Below are positions 53,656 through 64,000 of a stretch of DNA of 64,000 nucleotides, in pieces. Within the stretch, counting starts at the first letter, position 1. The number at the start of each line of letters is the position of its first letter. A program made the position numbers and the translations under genes. The stretch covers positions 62,001-126,000 of the forward strand of contig CAMWNI010000003.1 in the NCBI GenBank assembly GCA_947175545.1, read 5' to 3'. The notes under the pieces were generated by a model, which saw only the letters and a program-made list of their open reading frames with translations, was not told the origin of the DNA and searched no databases. This DNA comes from an uncultured Porphyromonadaceae bacterium. Lineage in GTDB: Bacteria; Bacteroidota; Bacteroidia; Bacteroidales; Muribaculaceae.

Positions 53656-56600
53656 ATGTCGCTCAATTCATTTCTTAGTAAACTTTTCGGCAACAAATCG
53701 CAGCGCGACCTGCGTGAAATTCAGCCGATTGTAAATAAAATTAACTCGCTTCGCCCTGAAATGGAGTCGAAGACTCCCGATCAGTTGCGAGCCAATATCG
53801 ACAACGTGCGGGCCGACATCCGTTCGGTTGTCGGTCCTCATGAGAATGCAGTCAAGGAACTCCGCGCGAAAATCGAGACTCTTCCTTTTGATGAACGTCA
53901 GCCCCTGTGGGATAAAATTGACGAGCATGAAAAGCAGATTCTTGATTCAATCGAAGATAAACTGAACGAACATCTGCCCCTGGTTTTTGCAACCATGCGC
54001 GAAACTGCTGCCCGTTTTGCCAAGGGGCCGGTTGAGGTAACCGCAACCGCCCAGGACCGCGAATATGCCGCCCAGGGCCGCGAATTTGTGACCATCACTC
54101 CTGAAGGTAAAGCCATCTATCAGAACAAATGGCATGCCGGCGGCAACGAAATGACCTGGGACATGGTCCACTATGATGTTCAGCTCATTGGCGGCATCGT
54201 GTTGCATCAGGGCAAGATTGCCGAGATGGCAACCGGTGAAGGTAAGACCCTTGTCGCGACCCTTCCGGTCTTCTTGCGCTCGCTCTCTGGTCGCGGCGTC
54301 CATGTCGTGACAGTCAATGACTATTTGTCGAAGCGAGACTCGGAATGGATGGGGCCGCTCTATATGTTCCACGGACAGACGGTTGATTGTATCGACAAGC
54401 ATCAGCCCAACACCCCCGAGCGTCGGGCCGCCTATAACTGTGACATAACCTTCGGCACGAACAACGAATTTGGCTTCGACTATCTTCGCGATAACATGGC
54501 TATGAGTCCTGACGATATGGTTCAGCGCAAGCATTACTACGCTATCGTCGATGAGGTCGACTCCGTGTTGATTGACGACGCCCGCACCCCGCTGATTATC
54601 TCAGGTCCGGTTCCGCAGGGCGAAGACCAGTACTTCAACGAGTACAAAGGCAACGTTCAGAACGTTGTTGAAGCCCAGCGCAAGTTGCAAATCAAACTGA
54701 TTGCCGAAGCAAAGGAAAAAATCAGTTCTGACGACTCGGAAGTGCGTAAGGAGGGTGCCTTGGCACTCTACCGAGCCTATCTTGCCGGCCCGAAGTATCA
54801 GCCACTGATTAAACTGCTCAGCCAGGACGGCATGAAGACCCTGCTGCTCAAAACCGAGGGCTATTATCTTCAGGATAATGCGCGCGAGATGCCCGTAGCC
54901 GTTGAACCGTTATATTATAAGGTAGACGAAAAGACGCGTCAGGTTGATTTGACGGACAAGGGATTCGACGTGCTGACCGGTAAGATTTCGGATCCGACGT
55001 TCTTCGTGCTTCCTGACATTGCCGCCCAGCTTTCCGAACTGGAAGCCCGCCCGGATTCGCCCGAAAAGGCTGAGGAGAAGGACCGTCTGCTCCAGGAGTA
55101 TGCCGTAAAGGCTGAGCGCGTACATACCGTCAGCCAGCTGCTGAAGGCTTACACTTTATTTAATAAGGACGAAGAGTATGTCATAGACGACAACAAAATC
55201 AAGATTGTTGACGAGCAGACCGGCCGTATTATGGAAGGTCGCCGTTATTCTGACGGCCTTCATCAAGCGATTGAGGCCAAGGAGGGCGTTAAGGTAGAGG
55301 CCGCAACCCAGACCTTTGCAACCATTACTTTGCAGAACTACTTCCGAATGTACCATAAACTTTCCGGCATGACCGGTACGGCCGAAACTGAGGCTGGAGA
55401 ATTTTGGGACATTTATAAACTTGACGTGGTCAGCATCCCGACTAACCGCCCGATTGCGCGTGTCGACATGAATGACCGTGTCTATAAGACCAAGAAGGCG
55501 AAGTATGCCGCCGTCATCAAGGAAATTGAGGAGCTGGTAGCCGCCGGTCGCCCCGTGCTTGTCGGCACAACTTCGGTTGACATTTCCGAGAATCTGTCGC
55601 GCCAGCTGGCAATGCGTCATATTCCACACAACGTCCTCAACGCCAAACTCCACCAGAAAGAGGCCGACATTGTTGCCCAGGCCGGTCGGCCCGGAACTGT
55701 CACCATTGCAACCAACATGGCAGGCCGCGGTACAGACATCAAGCTTCCCGAGGGCGTTAAGGATGCCGGTGGTCTTGCGATTATCGGCACCGAGCGCCAT
55801 GAGTCGCGCCGCGTTGACCGCCAGCTGCGTGGTCGTGCCGGACGTCAGGGCGACCCGGGTTCATCCGTGTTCTTCGTCTCGTTCGAGGACCAGTTGATGC
55901 GCATGTTCGCATCCGATTCCGTCATGAAGACTCTTGACCGCCTCGGATTCAAGGAAGATGAGATGCTTGAAAGTTCAATGGTCAACAAATCAATCGAGAA
56001 AGCCCAAAAGCGAGTCGAAGAGAATAACTACGGCATCCGTAAGCGTCTGCTGGAGTATGACGACGTCATGAACAAACAGCGTACCTACATTTACTCACGC
56101 CGTCAGCATGCGCTCAAGGGCGAACGCATCGGTATTGATATTACGAATATGCTCTACGACGTTGTTGAAAACATCGTCAACGAACATGACGCAAACGTTA
56201 CCGGAGACTACGAACACATGAACCATGAGCTGATGACCCTGATGACCATCAGCGCACCCTTTACTGAGCAGGAGTATAAAAAAATGGGCAAGGAGGAGCT
56301 GATTGACGCGCTCCACTCCGCCGCAATCGAAACAATGAACCGCAAGAGCGAGCGCATTGTCGAGGTTGCGATGCCTGTAATCACGGACCTGTATGAAAAT
56401 CAGCATTACGAAGGCATTATCCAAGTGCCGATTACGGACGGTAAGCGTCTGTTCCGTCTGATTGTGAATGTGAAGGAGAGCATGGATGCCGGATGTCGCA
56501 ATATTGTGACCGAATGGCATAAACTCCTTATGCTTGCCTGCATTGACGAACTCTGGAAAGAACACTTGCGCGAACTTGACGACCTTCGCCAGAGCGTTCA

Positions 56601-57036
56601 GAATGCAAGTTATGAGCAGAAAGATCCTCTGGTAATCTATAAGGTAGAGTCGTTCCATCTGTTTGAAGGCATGCTCAAGAAACTCAATGACAAGGCGACG
56701 GCAGCACTGATGCGCGGTCAGATTTACGTCCGTCAGGCACCGCCGGCACCGGCCCAGCAGCCGGCCCAGAGCGAACAGCCGAAGCCTGAACAGCCCAAGG
56801 CTCAACCGGAGGTCCAGCGTGCGCAGGCCGTCAAGACCGACTATTCGCGTTATAACGCGTCGAAGGCCGAAGCCTATGACGGAGCTGACGCGCAGCGCCA
56901 GGCTGCGTCGGCCCAGCAGGGTCAGCAGCCGGCCGCCCCTCAGCCCGTAAAGGCTGCCCCTCGAATTGGCCGCAATGACCCATGTCCTTGTGGTAGCGGC
57001 AAGAAGTATAAAGCGTGCCACGGACGCGGTCTGTGA
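53656..57036 (+). CDS. secA: Preprotein translocase ATPase SecA
   Basis: A 1126-residue motor that drives proteins through SecYEG. Walker A ([11 protein letters not shown], from about residue 195), the DEVDS box ([11 protein letters not shown]), IAEMATGEG and [27 protein letters not shown] identify it. The large size is usual in Bacteroidota and comes partly from an insertion in the first half and a Pro/Gln/Ala-rich linker ([16 protein letters not shown]). It ends with the SEC-C zinc motif [14 protein letters not shown]. Its stop codon overlaps the tamB start (GTGA). Confidence 0.98.
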   Translation: MSLNSFLSKLFGNKSQRDLREIQPIVNKINSLRPEMESKTPDQLRANIDNVRADIRSVVGPHENAVKELRAKIETLPFDERQPLWDKIDEHEKQILDSIEDKLNEHLPLVFATMRETAARFAKGPVEVTATAQDREYAAQGREFVTITPEGKAIYQNKWHAGGNEMTWDMVHYDVQLIGGIVLHQGKIAEMATGEGKTLVATLPVFLRSLSGRGVHVVTVNDYLSKRDSEWMGPLYMFHGQTVDCIDKHQPNTPERRAAYNCDITFGTNNEFGFDYLRDNMAMSPDDMVQRKHYYAIVDEVDSVLIDDARTPLIISGPVPQGEDQYFNEYKGNVQNVVEAQRKLQIKLIAEAKEKISSDDSEVRKEGALALYRAYLAGPKYQPLIKLLSQDGMKTLLLKTEGYYLQDNAREMPVAVEPLYYKVDEKTRQVDLTDKGFDVLTGKISDPTFFVLPDIAAQLSELEARPDSPEKAEEKDRLLQEYAVKAERVHTVSQLLKAYTLFNKDEEYVIDDNKIKIVDEQTGRIMEGRRYSDGLHQAIEAKEGVKVEAATQTFATITLQNYFRMYHKLSGMTGTAETEAGEFWDIYKLDVVSIPTNRPIARVDMNDRVYKTKKAKYAAVIKEIEELVAAGRPVLVGTTSVDISENLSRQLAMRHIPHNVLNAKLHQKEADIVAQAGRPGTVTIATNMAGRGTDIKLPEGVKDAGGLAIIGTERHESRRVDRQLRGRAGRQGDPGSSVFFVSFEDQLMRMFASDSVMKTLDRLGFKEDEMLESSMVNKSIEKAQKRVEENNYGIRKRLLEYDDVMNKQRTYIYSRRQHALKGERIGIDITNMLYDVVENIVNEHDANVTGDYEHMNHELMTLMTISAPFTEQEYKKMGKEELIDALHSAAIETMNRKSERIVEVAMPVITDLYENQHYEGIIQVPITDGKRLFRLIVNVKESMDAGCRNIVTEWHKLLMLACIDELWKEHLRELDDLRQSVQNASYEQKDPLVIYKVESFHLFEGMLKKLNDKATAALMRGQIYVRQAPPAPAQQPAQSEQPKPEQPKAQPEVQRAQAVKTDYSRYNASKAEAYDGADAQRQAASAQQGQQPAAPQPVKAAPRIGRNDPCPCGSGKKYKACHGRGL

Positions 57037-60000
57037 AGCGTACTTATAGAATAATTAGAACCATACTGGTGTCCCTGCTGTCGCTGACAGTGGGGATGCC
57101 GGTTTTAATTTATCTGTCGCTCTGGCTAAGCCCGACCAGGGAGCGATTGCGTTCCGAAGCCGAACAGCAGCTTTCAGCGCTGATTGGAGCTGAAGTGACC
57201 ATCCGCGACCTTAATATAGAACCCTTTACGCGGCTCAGGCTTGAGAGAGCAAGCGTATTGACCGCTCCGGGCGATACGGCTCTGACCCTGCGTGAGCTTG
57301 GAGCCGGCTTCAGCTTGCGAGATTTGCTTGTCAGACGGCGGTTTGTCATAACCGACGTCGAATTGATGGAGCCGGAGTTGCGTCTCCGGCGCGATTCAGT
57401 GGGCGCTGCGCTGAATGTCGCACCTATCCTTGAGATGCTGAAGGGCGACGGGACAAAGCCGCCGACGCGCTTTAATCTTGCCGTAAACACGGTTATTATC
57501 CGAGGCGGTACAGTCTGCTATGATGTTGATAAATGCGAACATCAAGAAGAGGGAATGCTTGACCCCAATCATCTTAAGATTCTGGGGCTAAACGCTGATA
57601 TCAATGCGCCGCGTATCAGTTCTGACAGCATCAGCGTCAGATTGCGTCGGCTTCAGTTCCATGAGCGAAGCGGAATTGTCCTGACTCGCCTGAGCGGCGA
57701 CGTTGTATACACTCCAGAACGGCTGACCGTTGACAATCTGACACTTCGCATGCCGCAGTCATGCCTTGAATTCAGCGATATAGATCTGGCTTTGACGGGA
57801 GAGCGAATGGGTTTCATTGACCTTAGACGGGGGTCAAGCATCAGTGCGGCGGATTTGGAGCCGGTTTTGCCGTTTAATGCTGCGCTTCTTGACGATCCCG
57901 TGATGCTTAGAGGCAGGATTGAACTGTTTCGCGACTCGATTCAATTGAGCAGGCTTGACGTCAGGGTAGGCGACATGCTCTCCGTGAGCGGTCACGGCAA
58001 CAAGCATGAGCAGATGATTTCACAGTTTGCGCTCGCTTCAACTTCGAGTGAGGTTGAACGCATTGCAAGTGCGTTTACGCGGCTGTCGCCGCAGGCTGCT
58101 GGTATCCTTTCTCGACTTGGTTCGTTTTCTGTCAGTGGCTCGGCTTCGCGCGTGGGAAATGAGATTGTGAAGTTAAATGCGACATTGGAGTCTGCTACCG
58201 TCGGCGATTTGGATGTCAATGGTGTGCTTCGCAAGCAACGTCTGTCAGGAAAAGCCCGCTCAGGCGGTATGGACCTTGATGTCTTGTTTCCTGGCAAGGA
58301 GTTGGGCTATGCGGCTTTTGAGACTGAATTCGACCTCGGACGCCGCGCCGGACGTGCTGAAGCGTCAGTCGGTTCAGTTGAGTGGCGCGGCCATCGCTAT
58401 AACAATATTTACGCCGATATCGAGTATTCAGGCCGGAGTTATCAGGCTGATGTTGAGGTTGCGGATTCAGTGCTTGCACTTACATTGTCGGCCAGTGCAG
58501 ATCTGACGCCCGGAGAAATGGCTGCTTCCCTGGTGGTTGATGTCGAACGTTTGCGTCCGGACGTTATGCGTCTTTGGACAAAACATCCCGGCTTTGCATT
58601 TTCAGGAAATTTCCTTGCCGAATTTTCCGGTCCGGAATTCACCCGTCCCTCCGGCTTTCTTCGGGCTGATAATTTAAAGTTCGCTAACGCTGAAACCGGC
58701 GAGGAGTACGTTGAACGCCCTCTTAGACTTCAATCTGATTTCGAGTCGTCGCTCAATCGGATTGAGTTGTGTTCTGGACCGCTTGATTTGGCCGTCAATG
58801 GCTTTATTGACATAAAAACGATACCTGCGGCAGCGAAAAAAATTGCGGCAGCGGCATTCCCGCAACTTTTTTTCTTCGATAACGCGCCTGAAAGTCCGGG
58901 TTCGACAAATGATTTCCGTCTGTCTGCGACGGTCCATGAGCAGTCGCCGCTGTTCGACCTGATATCTTTGCCGGTTCGTCCGCTGTTTGATGTCGATATC
59001 AATGGAGGAATGATTGAATCGGCCGACTCGGCATGGCTTACCGTCAAAATGCCTTATCTGCAACAGGGAAAGAAACTTGTCCGCGACACGGAACTCAATG
59101 TGTTTGCCGGAGCGCGAGGTTTGGTGTCGGCTCAGACCGAGATGGACAATAAGCATGGTCGGCCGATGAACTTCCGCTTGCTTTCGGAATTTGAGGGCGG
59201 GACGGCGCATACCCGTATGGACTGGAATGTAGTTTCCGACCGCCGTTTTGACGGGGCCATAGGTATGGATATTAAGCCGCTGCCGTCGGGAGGAGACGTG
59301 TTGATACATGAGTCAGAGATGGTTTTCAATGATGCTGTCTGGACTGTCAAACCGGCTTACGCCGGGGTTCGCTCGGGGTCAGTTGTCGTTGGCAATCTTG
59401 TTGTGGAGGGTCCGGGTCAGCAGGCGGTTATTCGCGGAGTCGCATCAGCTGATTCCGTCGATGTACTTTCCGTCAGTCTTGATAACATTGACCTGGACTA
59501 TCTGTTTGAAACCTTATCGCTTGGTCCCTCGATTACGTTCGGCGGAACGGCAACGGGAACCGTGACCGGACGTTCGCTGCTTTCGCCTGAGGCTATTCTG
59601 CTGACCGATGACCTTTTTGTTCGCGATTTCAGTTACAATCATTGCCGCTTCGGCAATGCTGAAATCCGCGCCGATTGGGATCCGGCGGACCGCGGTATAA
59701 ACATCCATGCCGACGTTGACGGAGGTTCGGAGAGCAGTGCCGTTGTTGACGGTGTCATTTATCCCCTTAGTCAGCACCTTGATTTCCGGTTTGATGCCCA
59801 TCGGCTTCCGGCCGGCTTTCTCAGACCGTTTATGGCGTCGTGGGCCGACGATGTCGGCGGTTTCGCTTCAGGCAAGGCCCGCCTTTTTGGCAGTTTCGCT
59901 CTTGTTGATCTTGAAGGAGACCTGAAGGCCGACGATTTCTCGCTTAAGGTCGGTTACACCGGAGTTACTTACCATGCGACTGACTCCGTTCATATTCGTC

Positions 60001-61397
60001 CAGGCCGAATTGAACTGAATGGCATAACTGTCAGTGATTCGCGAGGCCATACAGCCCGCCTTGACGGCTATCTGAGCCATGACCATTTCATTGAGTCGGT
60101 TTTTGATTTCAGAGTGAGTGATGCGCGCTCGATTCAAGTGATTGACTTGCCGCCCGGCCCGGATGAAATCTGGTATGGTTCCGTATTCGGAAACGGATTG
60201 GTATCGATTACGGGGAGAACCGGAAAGGTTGCCATCTCCGCAGACATGCAGACGGCTTCCGGATCCGATTTCACGTTTGCGCTTACCTCAGCCGAGCAGG
60301 CTGCAGAGTATGATTTTCTGACTTTCCGCTCGGCCGCCGGACTTTCGGCCGCCGATTCGCTCGAACTTGCGCTGAAAACCAGACTGAAGGCGAACCGCAG
60401 AATGGAGGAGGTCATGCGGCGCAAGGAGATGCTTGCTGATATGCCAGCCTCGTTCGACATAAAAATACGCATGGATGTGACTCCCGGTGCGCGGATCAAT
60501 CTTTTGATGGACCCGGTTGCCGGCGACAAGATTACGGCCTTCGGCTCAGGCCACCTGGATCTGAATTACGAGTCTGCCAACGACGATTTGCGGCTTTATG
60601 GCGACTATCTGATCAATCGGGGCGACTATAATTTCACCCTCCAGGACATTATTATCAAAAATTTCTCGATTCGTGAAGGTTCCGTCGTTGCGTTCCACGG
60701 CGATCCGCTCGACGCCTCACTGAATGTCTCGGCCGCCTATCAGCTTAACGCCAACCTGAGTGATCTTGACGATTCGTTCCTTCATGACAAGGAAGTGCAG
60801 CGTACCAATGTGCCTGTCCAGGCGGTTTTGAACCTCGGCGGCGACCTTCAGAACCCGGAAATATCCTTCGATCTGGATTTCCCGACCCTGACCCCGGACG
60901 TTAAGCGAAAGGTTAGGTCAATTGTCTCAACTGATGAAATGATGAACCGACAGATAATCTATCTGCTTGCCCTCAACCGATTCTATACACCTGACTATAT
61001 GGCCGGGGCAACCAAGGGCAATGAGCTTGCGTCACTCGCCTCCGGCACGATTTCGTCGCAGTTGAGTAATATTCTTGGACAGCTGAGCGATAAATTCTCG
61101 GTGGCGCCCAGCGTTCGTTCCGATGCCGGCGACTTCTCTGACATAGAGGTGGACGTTGCATTGTCATCAACGCTACTCAACAACCGGCTGTTATTGAACG
61201 GAAACTTCGGCTATCGTGACAAAACGTTAAACAATAATCAGTTTATTGGTGACTTTGATATTGAATATCTGCTCAATCGCACAGGAAACTGGCGCCTGAA
61301 GGCGTACAACCATTTCAACGACCGCAACTTATACGTCAAAACCGCACTGACCACCCAAGGCCTCGGTATTGTCTTCAAACACGACTGGGGAAAGTAA
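57033..61397 (+). CDS. tamB: TamB-like translocation and assembly protein (DUF490)
   Basis: About 1454 residues. I choose GTG 57033, whose first base overlaps the secA stop as GTGA, rather than the ATG 57015 inside secA. An N-terminal membrane anchor ([25 protein letters not shown]) precedes a long beta-helical periplasmic body and a C-terminal DUF490 domain ([50 protein letters not shown]). TamB relatives bridge the periplasm and help place outer-membrane proteins or move phospholipids. Coupling to secA links it to export. Confidence 0.88.
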   Translation: MKRTYRIIRTILVSLLSLTVGMPVLIYLSLWLSPTRERLRSEAEQQLSALIGAEVTIRDLNIEPFTRLRLERASVLTAPGDTALTLRELGAGFSLRDLLVRRRFVITDVELMEPELRLRRDSVGAALNVAPILEMLKGDGTKPPTRFNLAVNTVIIRGGTVCYDVDKCEHQEEGMLDPNHLKILGLNADINAPRISSDSISVRLRRLQFHERSGIVLTRLSGDVVYTPERLTVDNLTLRMPQSCLEFSDIDLALTGERMGFIDLRRGSSISAADLEPVLPFNAALLDDPVMLRGRIELFRDSIQLSRLDVRVGDMLSVSGHGNKHEQMISQFALASTSSEVERIASAFTRLSPQAAGILSRLGSFSVSGSASRVGNEIVKLNATLESATVGDLDVNGVLRKQRLSGKARSGGMDLDVLFPGKELGYAAFETEFDLGRRAGRAEASVGSVEWRGHRYNNIYADIEYSGRSYQADVEVADSVLALTLSASADLTPGEMAASLVVDVERLRPDVMRLWTKHPGFAFSGNFLAEFSGPEFTRPSGFLRADNLKFANAETGEEYVERPLRLQSDFESSLNRIELCSGPLDLAVNGFIDIKTIPAAAKKIAAAAFPQLFFFDNAPESPGSTNDFRLSATVHEQSPLFDLISLPVRPLFDVDINGGMIESADSAWLTVKMPYLQQGKKLVRDTELNVFAGARGLVSAQTEMDNKHGRPMNFRLLSEFEGGTAHTRMDWNVVSDRRFDGAIGMDIKPLPSGGDVLIHESEMVFNDAVWTVKPAYAGVRSGSVVVGNLVVEGPGQQAVIRGVASADSVDVLSVSLDNIDLDYLFETLSLGPSITFGGTATGTVTGRSLLSPEAILLTDDLFVRDFSYNHCRFGNAEIRADWDPADRGINIHADVDGGSESSAVVDGVIYPLSQHLDFRFDAHRLPAGFLRPFMASWADDVGGFASGKARLFGSFALVDLEGDLKADDFSLKVGYTGVTYHATDSVHIRPGRIELNGITVSDSRGHTARLDGYLSHDHFIESVFDFRVSDARSIQVIDLPPGPDEIWYGSVFGNGLVSITGRTGKVAISADMQTASGSDFTFALTSAEQAAEYDFLTFRSAAGLSAADSLELALKTRLKANRRMEEVMRRKEMLADMPASFDIKIRMDVTPGARINLLMDPVAGDKITAFGSGHLDLNYESANDDLRLYGDYLINRGDYNFTLQDIIIKNFSIREGSVVAFHGDPLDASLNVSAAYQLNANLSDLDDSFLHDKEVQRTNVPVQAVLNLGGDLQNPEISFDLDFPTLTPDVKRKVRSIVSTDEMMNRQIIYLLALNRFYTPDYMAGATKGNELASLASGTISSQLSNILGQLSDKFSVAPSVRSDAGDFSDIEVDVALSSTLLNNRLLLNGNFGYRDKTLNNNQFIGDFDIEYLLNRTGNWRLKAYNHFNDRNLYVKTALTTQGLGIVFKHDWGK

Positions 61398-61420
61398 ATA
61401 ACAGAATGCAGAAATTTATG

Positions 61421-61566
61421 CCGGACGCGAACAATTTCGCGTCCGGTGTTGTTATAATGATGAAATGCATACAGACAAGACTTTTTTCATTGTGAAAGAA
61501 ATGTGATAATGATTGGTTTATTATTGACGAGGAGTGACTGCGACAGCCACTCCCCGCTAATTTTTT
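61421..61566 (+). repeat. Two-hairpin repeat element, copy C
   Basis: Same element in the opposite orientation. Hairpin 1 is perfect (61421-61446, 11 bp, loop caat) with base changes that preserve pairing relative to copy A. The 44-nt core is 61475-61518, hairpin 2 is 61530-61556, and ttaattttttatgg follows. It lies 24 bases after tamB and about 60 bases before the mgtE promoter; hairpin 1 may also end the secA-tamB transcript. Confidence 0.8.
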
Positions 61567-61617
61567 ATGGTATAGTAATTTTTCATTTTTAATTTTTCAT
61601 TTTTAATTTAATTATCG

Positions 61618-61625
61618 TAACTTTG
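61618..61625 (+). promoter_or_regulatory. -7 box of mgtE
   Basis: TAACTTTG followed by CGGGCG lies nine bases before ATG 61635. Upstream is a T-rich duplicated tract (atttttcatttttaatttttcattttt). Confidence 0.6.
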
Positions 61626-61634
61626 CGGGCGCTT

Positions 61635-63002
61635 ATGAAGGAATATAGCCCCGAATATCTGGAGAACATCCGCGAGATTATTTCACGCGGGGATACGGAA
61701 GCGGCCCGAAAGGAACTCGAGTCGCTCCATCCGGCTGATATTGCCGAACTATATCAGGACCTGGACCTGAGGCAGGCGGAATTTCTTTATAAGTTACTCG
61801 ACGAAGAGACTGCGGCCGATGTGCTTCTTGAACTTGACGAGGACGACCGCCGCAAGTTGCTTGACGCTCTGCCCAATGAGGTCATCGCGAAGCAGATTGA
61901 CCACATGGACACGGATGATGCCGCCGACGTCCTTCAGGAAATGGACAAGGAGGACCAGGAAGAGGTGCTTTCGAAGCTCGATGACGTCGAGCAGGCCGGC
62001 GACATTATCGACCTGATGAAGTATGACGAGGACACTGCCGGCGCCTTGATGGGTACGGAAATGATTGTTGTCAACGAAAACTGGTCGATGCCCGAATGTA
62101 TTAAGGAGATGCGACTCCAGGCCGAGGAACTTGACGAGATTTATTATGTCTATGTCGTTGACAATGACGAGCGTCTGCGTGGCGTTTTGCCGCTTAAAAA
62201 GATGCTGACTCATCCGTCGGTCAGTAAGATTAAACATGTTATGGAGGAGGACCCTGTCAGCGTAAAGACGGATACTCCGATTGACGAGGTGGCTCAGGAC
62301 TTCGAGAAATATGACATTGTTGCGATGCCGGTTATTGATGCCGTCGGGTGTCTGGTTGGTCAGATTACGTTTGACGACGTCATGGATACTGTCCGCGAGA
62401 GTGCCGAGCGTGACTATCAGCTGGCGTCCGGTCTTAGCTCCGACGTCGAGACTGACGACTCCTGGTTCGCGCAGACCAAGGCCCGACTGCCGTGGCTGCT
62501 GATTGGCATTGCCGGTGGTATCGGTAATTCGCTTATTCTTGGCAACTTCGAGGCCGGTTTCGCTACAAATCCGGCAATGGCGTTGTTCATTCCCCTGATT
62601 GGTGGCACGGGCGGAAATGTCGGAATCCAGTCGAGCGCTATCGTGGTTCAGGGTCTTGCCAACGGTTCGTTGAACATTGCTCATGCCTCCAGGCAGGTTG
62701 TAAAGGAACTTGGCGTCGGTTTGCTCAATGCGTCAATTATCGCTCTGCTTGTATTCATCTATAACTGTTTTCGGCTTGGAGCGACTCAGGTGACGACTGT
62801 TGCCGTTGCGTTGAGCCTCTTTGCGGTTGTTATTTTTGCGTCAGTTTTTGGAACGTTTGTTCCTTTGACTCTCGAAAAATTTAAAATAGACCCTGCGCTT
62901 GCAACCGGTCCGTTCATCTCAATTACGAATGACATTATCGGCATGGTTATTTACATGTCAATCTCGTCATGGTTCCTGACTCACTTCGGTTTATCGGTCT
63001 GA
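61635..63002 (+). CDS. mgtE: Magnesium transporter MgtE
   Basis: About 455 residues from ATG 61635 (the ORF track begins at a TTG that is part of the -7 box). An acidic N-domain (LHPADIAELYQDL, DEDDRRKLLDALP) and two CBS domains (MEEDPVSVKTDTPIDEV, GQITFDDVMDT) regulate a C-terminal channel of five membrane segments with the Mg-selective PLIGGTGGNVGIQ region and final IGMVIYMSISSWFL. It imports Mg2+ across the inner membrane. A terminator follows. Confidence 0.95.
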   Translation: MKEYSPEYLENIREIISRGDTEAARKELESLHPADIAELYQDLDLRQAEFLYKLLDEETAADVLLELDEDDRRKLLDALPNEVIAKQIDHMDTDDAADVLQEMDKEDQEEVLSKLDDVEQAGDIIDLMKYDEDTAGALMGTEMIVVNENWSMPECIKEMRLQAEELDEIYYVYVVDNDERLRGVLPLKKMLTHPSVSKIKHVMEEDPVSVKTDTPIDEVAQDFEKYDIVAMPVIDAVGCLVGQITFDDVMDTVRESAERDYQLASGLSSDVETDDSWFAQTKARLPWLLIGIAGGIGNSLILGNFEAGFATNPAMALFIPLIGGTGGNVGIQSSAIVVQGLANGSLNIAHASRQVVKELGVGLLNASIIALLVFIYNCFRLGATQVTTVAVALSLFAVVIFASVFGTFVPLTLEKFKIDPALATGPFISITNDIIGMVIYMSISSWFLTHFGLSV

Positions 63003-63035
63003 TGTTATAACACCTCGATAGTGTATAAAAGTAAG

Positions 63036-63084
63036 CCGAGGAGCAATCTGACATGTGTCGGATTTGCTCCTCGGTTGTTTTTTT
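63036..63084. terminator. Bidirectional terminator between mgtE and purM
   Basis: An 18-bp stem with one bulge (ccgaggagcaa...tttgctcctcgg) is followed on the plus strand by ttgttttttt. On the minus strand the tract after it is T-rich too, so it serves both converging genes. Confidence 0.85.
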
Positions 63085-63104
63085 ATTCAGCGTTCCGCGA
63101 CTGC

Positions 63105-64000
63105 TTAATAGTTGAAGGTGCCGTGAGGTCCGTGAATTGTCAGCGAAGCGGGTGCGCCGGGGTTGGCTTCTACGCGACCGATTATCTGCGCGGGAATCCC
63201 GAATGAGGCAGCCGTTTCGATTACGGCCTCGGCATCAGCCGGGTCAACATAGATTTCCATTCGTGTTCCAAGGTTGAAAACCTTGTACATTTCCTGCCAA
63301 TCCGTGCCTGATTCGCGCTGAATCAGGGTGAACAGCGGCGGAATCGGGAGCAGATTGTCCTTAACGACCTTCAGTTCGGGGGCAAGGAAATGAAGAATCT
63401 TAGTCTGCGCGCCGCCGGAGCAGTGAATCATGCCGTGGATGCGATTGCGCATTTTGTCAAGCAGAGCCTTTATGACCGGGGCGTAGGTGCGGGTGGGGGA
63501 AAGGACGAGTTTGCCGGCATCAACCCCTTCGATTTCGGTCGGGTCCGTCAACTTGACCGATCCGGAGTAGACCAGTTCGGAGGGCGTTGCGGCGTCGAAA
63601 CTTTCAGGATATTTTTCGGCAAGATATTTTGCGAACACGTCATGGCGGGCAGACGTCAGTCCGTTAGAACCCATGCCGCCGTTATAGTCTGACTCATAGT
63701 CGGCCTGACCGTAGGAGGCCAGTCCGACAATTACATTTCCAGCGCCGATGTTGCCGTTGTCAATCACTTCGTCGCGACGCATGCGGCAGGTAACCGTTGA
63801 GTCAACGATGATTGTGCGGACAAGGTCGCCGACGTCGGCTGTTTCGCCTCCGGTCGAGTGAATATCAATTCCGTGTTTGCGGAGGTCATCAAGGAGTTCT
63901 TCGGTTCCGTTGATTATGGCGGCGATGACTTCGCCCGGAATCAAATGCTTGTTGCGGCCAATGGTTGAACTCACAAGGATTCCGGATGTTGCGCCGACGC
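63105..64000 (-). CDS. purM: Phosphoribosylformylglycinamidine cyclo-ligase (partial)
   Basis: The C-terminal 298 residues of AIR synthetase, the fifth step of purine synthesis. The frame continues past the right edge (GATSGILVSSTIGRNKH is read upstream of the ORF-track ATG at 63974), so the start is outside the window. STGGETADVGDLVRTIIVDSTVTCRM, SPTRTYAPVIKALLD and HCSGGAQTKILHFL are recognisable PurM segments; the numbering and ends fit the roughly 390-residue Bacteroidota form. It converges on mgtE. Confidence 0.93.
   Translation of the reverse strand, partial: VGATSGILVSSTIGRNKHLIPGEVIAAIINGTEELLDDLRKHGIDIHSTGGETADVGDLVRTIIVDSTVTCRMRRDEVIDNGNIGAGNVIVGLASYGQADYESDYNGGMGSNGLTSARHDVFAKYLAEKYPESFDAATPSELVYSGSVKLTDPTEIEGVDAGKLVLSPTRTYAPVIKALLDKMRNRIHGMIHCSGGAQTKILHFLAPELKVVKDNLLPIPPLFTLIQRESGTDWQEMYKVFNLGTRMEIYVDPADAEAVIETAASFGIPAQIIGRVEANPGAPASLTIHGPHGTFNY

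Noticed and set aside
61576-61610. Tandem tttttcattttta repeats before mgtE
   Set aside because: Short A/T-rich duplication upstream of a promoter, also seen in looser form before guaA; probably promoter context, not a mobile or CRISPR repeat.
1-64000. CRISPR arrays, tRNA or rRNA genes, prophage or insertion sequences
   Set aside because: I looked through the intergenic gaps and saw no regular spaced repeats, cloverleaf-like sequences, transposase or integrase frames. A tRNAscan or IS search could still find something I missed.

Overview
This window looks like chromosomal DNA of a gut-type Bacteroidales bacterium, probably close to the Muribaculaceae, although the family is my inference. The reasons are: promoters of the Bacteroidota type (TAnnTTTG at -7 with TTG or TTTG about 22 bases upstream) and almost no Shine-Dalgarno sites; a DUF4493/PCMD surface lipoprotein; a GldH lipoprotein; DUF4105 and DUF6175 proteins; large SecA and TamB proteins; and several secreted N-acetylhexosaminidases. 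I saw no rRNA, tRNA, CRISPR array, transposase, integrase or phage structural gene.

Layout. 0-2.4 kb: the end of one exported protein and a DUF4493/PCMD lipoprotein, closed by a hairpin terminator. 2.4-12.6 kb: a PH-like membrane protein, alaS, an AMP-forming acyl-CoA ligase, an M6 metalloprotease and a GH20 hexosaminidase. 12.7-18.7 kb: an AI-2E family permease divergent from a compact four-gene operon (MFS transporter, alpha/beta hydrolase, membrane-anchored Mur ligase, SDR). 18.4-24.1 kb: a DUF4373-like gene fragment, then the minus-strand run DUF177-rpmF-fabH-era-der-patatin. 24.2-27.1 kb: a second GH20 enzyme, preceded by a candidate small RNA. 27.5-32.6 kb: six uncharacterised exported proteins on the minus strand, visibly richer in A+T than their neighbours. 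32.8-34 kb: a PhnP-like hydrolase with a small partner. 34.1-37.1 kb: the rplM-rpsI-rpsB-tsf operon. 37.3-41.3 kb: a small lipoprotein, an unknown exported protein and a GH84 enzyme. 41.3-48.7 kb: a long minus-strand run (coiled-coil protein, zapA, rny, ricT, gldH, M24 peptidase, cca, queD, queE). 49-50.6 kb: guaA. 50.9-61.4 kb: an envelope operon (DUF4105 protein, degenerate alkaline-phosphatase-like protein, secA, tamB). 61.6-64 kb: mgtE and a partial purM.

How the genes work together. Most of the window is housekeeping: translation (alaS, ribosomal proteins, EF-Ts, Era, Der, cca, queuosine), nucleotide synthesis (guaA, purM), RNA decay (rny) and envelope export (secA, tamB). The accessory layer is secreted glycan and protein degradation: two GH20 enzymes, one GH84 and one M6 protease. 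Three of these four carry a similar C-terminal LQGR-type tail.

The most unusual signals are non-coding. (1) A roughly 145-bp two-hairpin element occurs three times (about 48.8, 50.7 and 61.5 kb), with 44 nt identical in all copies; a fourth locus near 27.2 kb has a similar architecture and a canonical promoter. (2) A 31-bp element with an 8-G tract lies at the same distance from the -7 box in front of two otherwise unrelated exported-protein genes, at 32.7 and 37.3 kb. Among proteins, the alkaline-phosphatase-like gene before secA has lost nearly all expected catalytic residues, and the six-gene exported cluster at 27.5-32.6 kb has no recognised function.

Stretches over 300 bases without a gene: 27071-27505 holds a GH20 promoter, the candidate sRNA and about 240 bases in which I see nothing; 48675-49030 holds the zap promoter, repeat copy A and the guaA terminator; 50558-50927 holds the guaA promoter, repeat copy B and the DUF4105 promoter.
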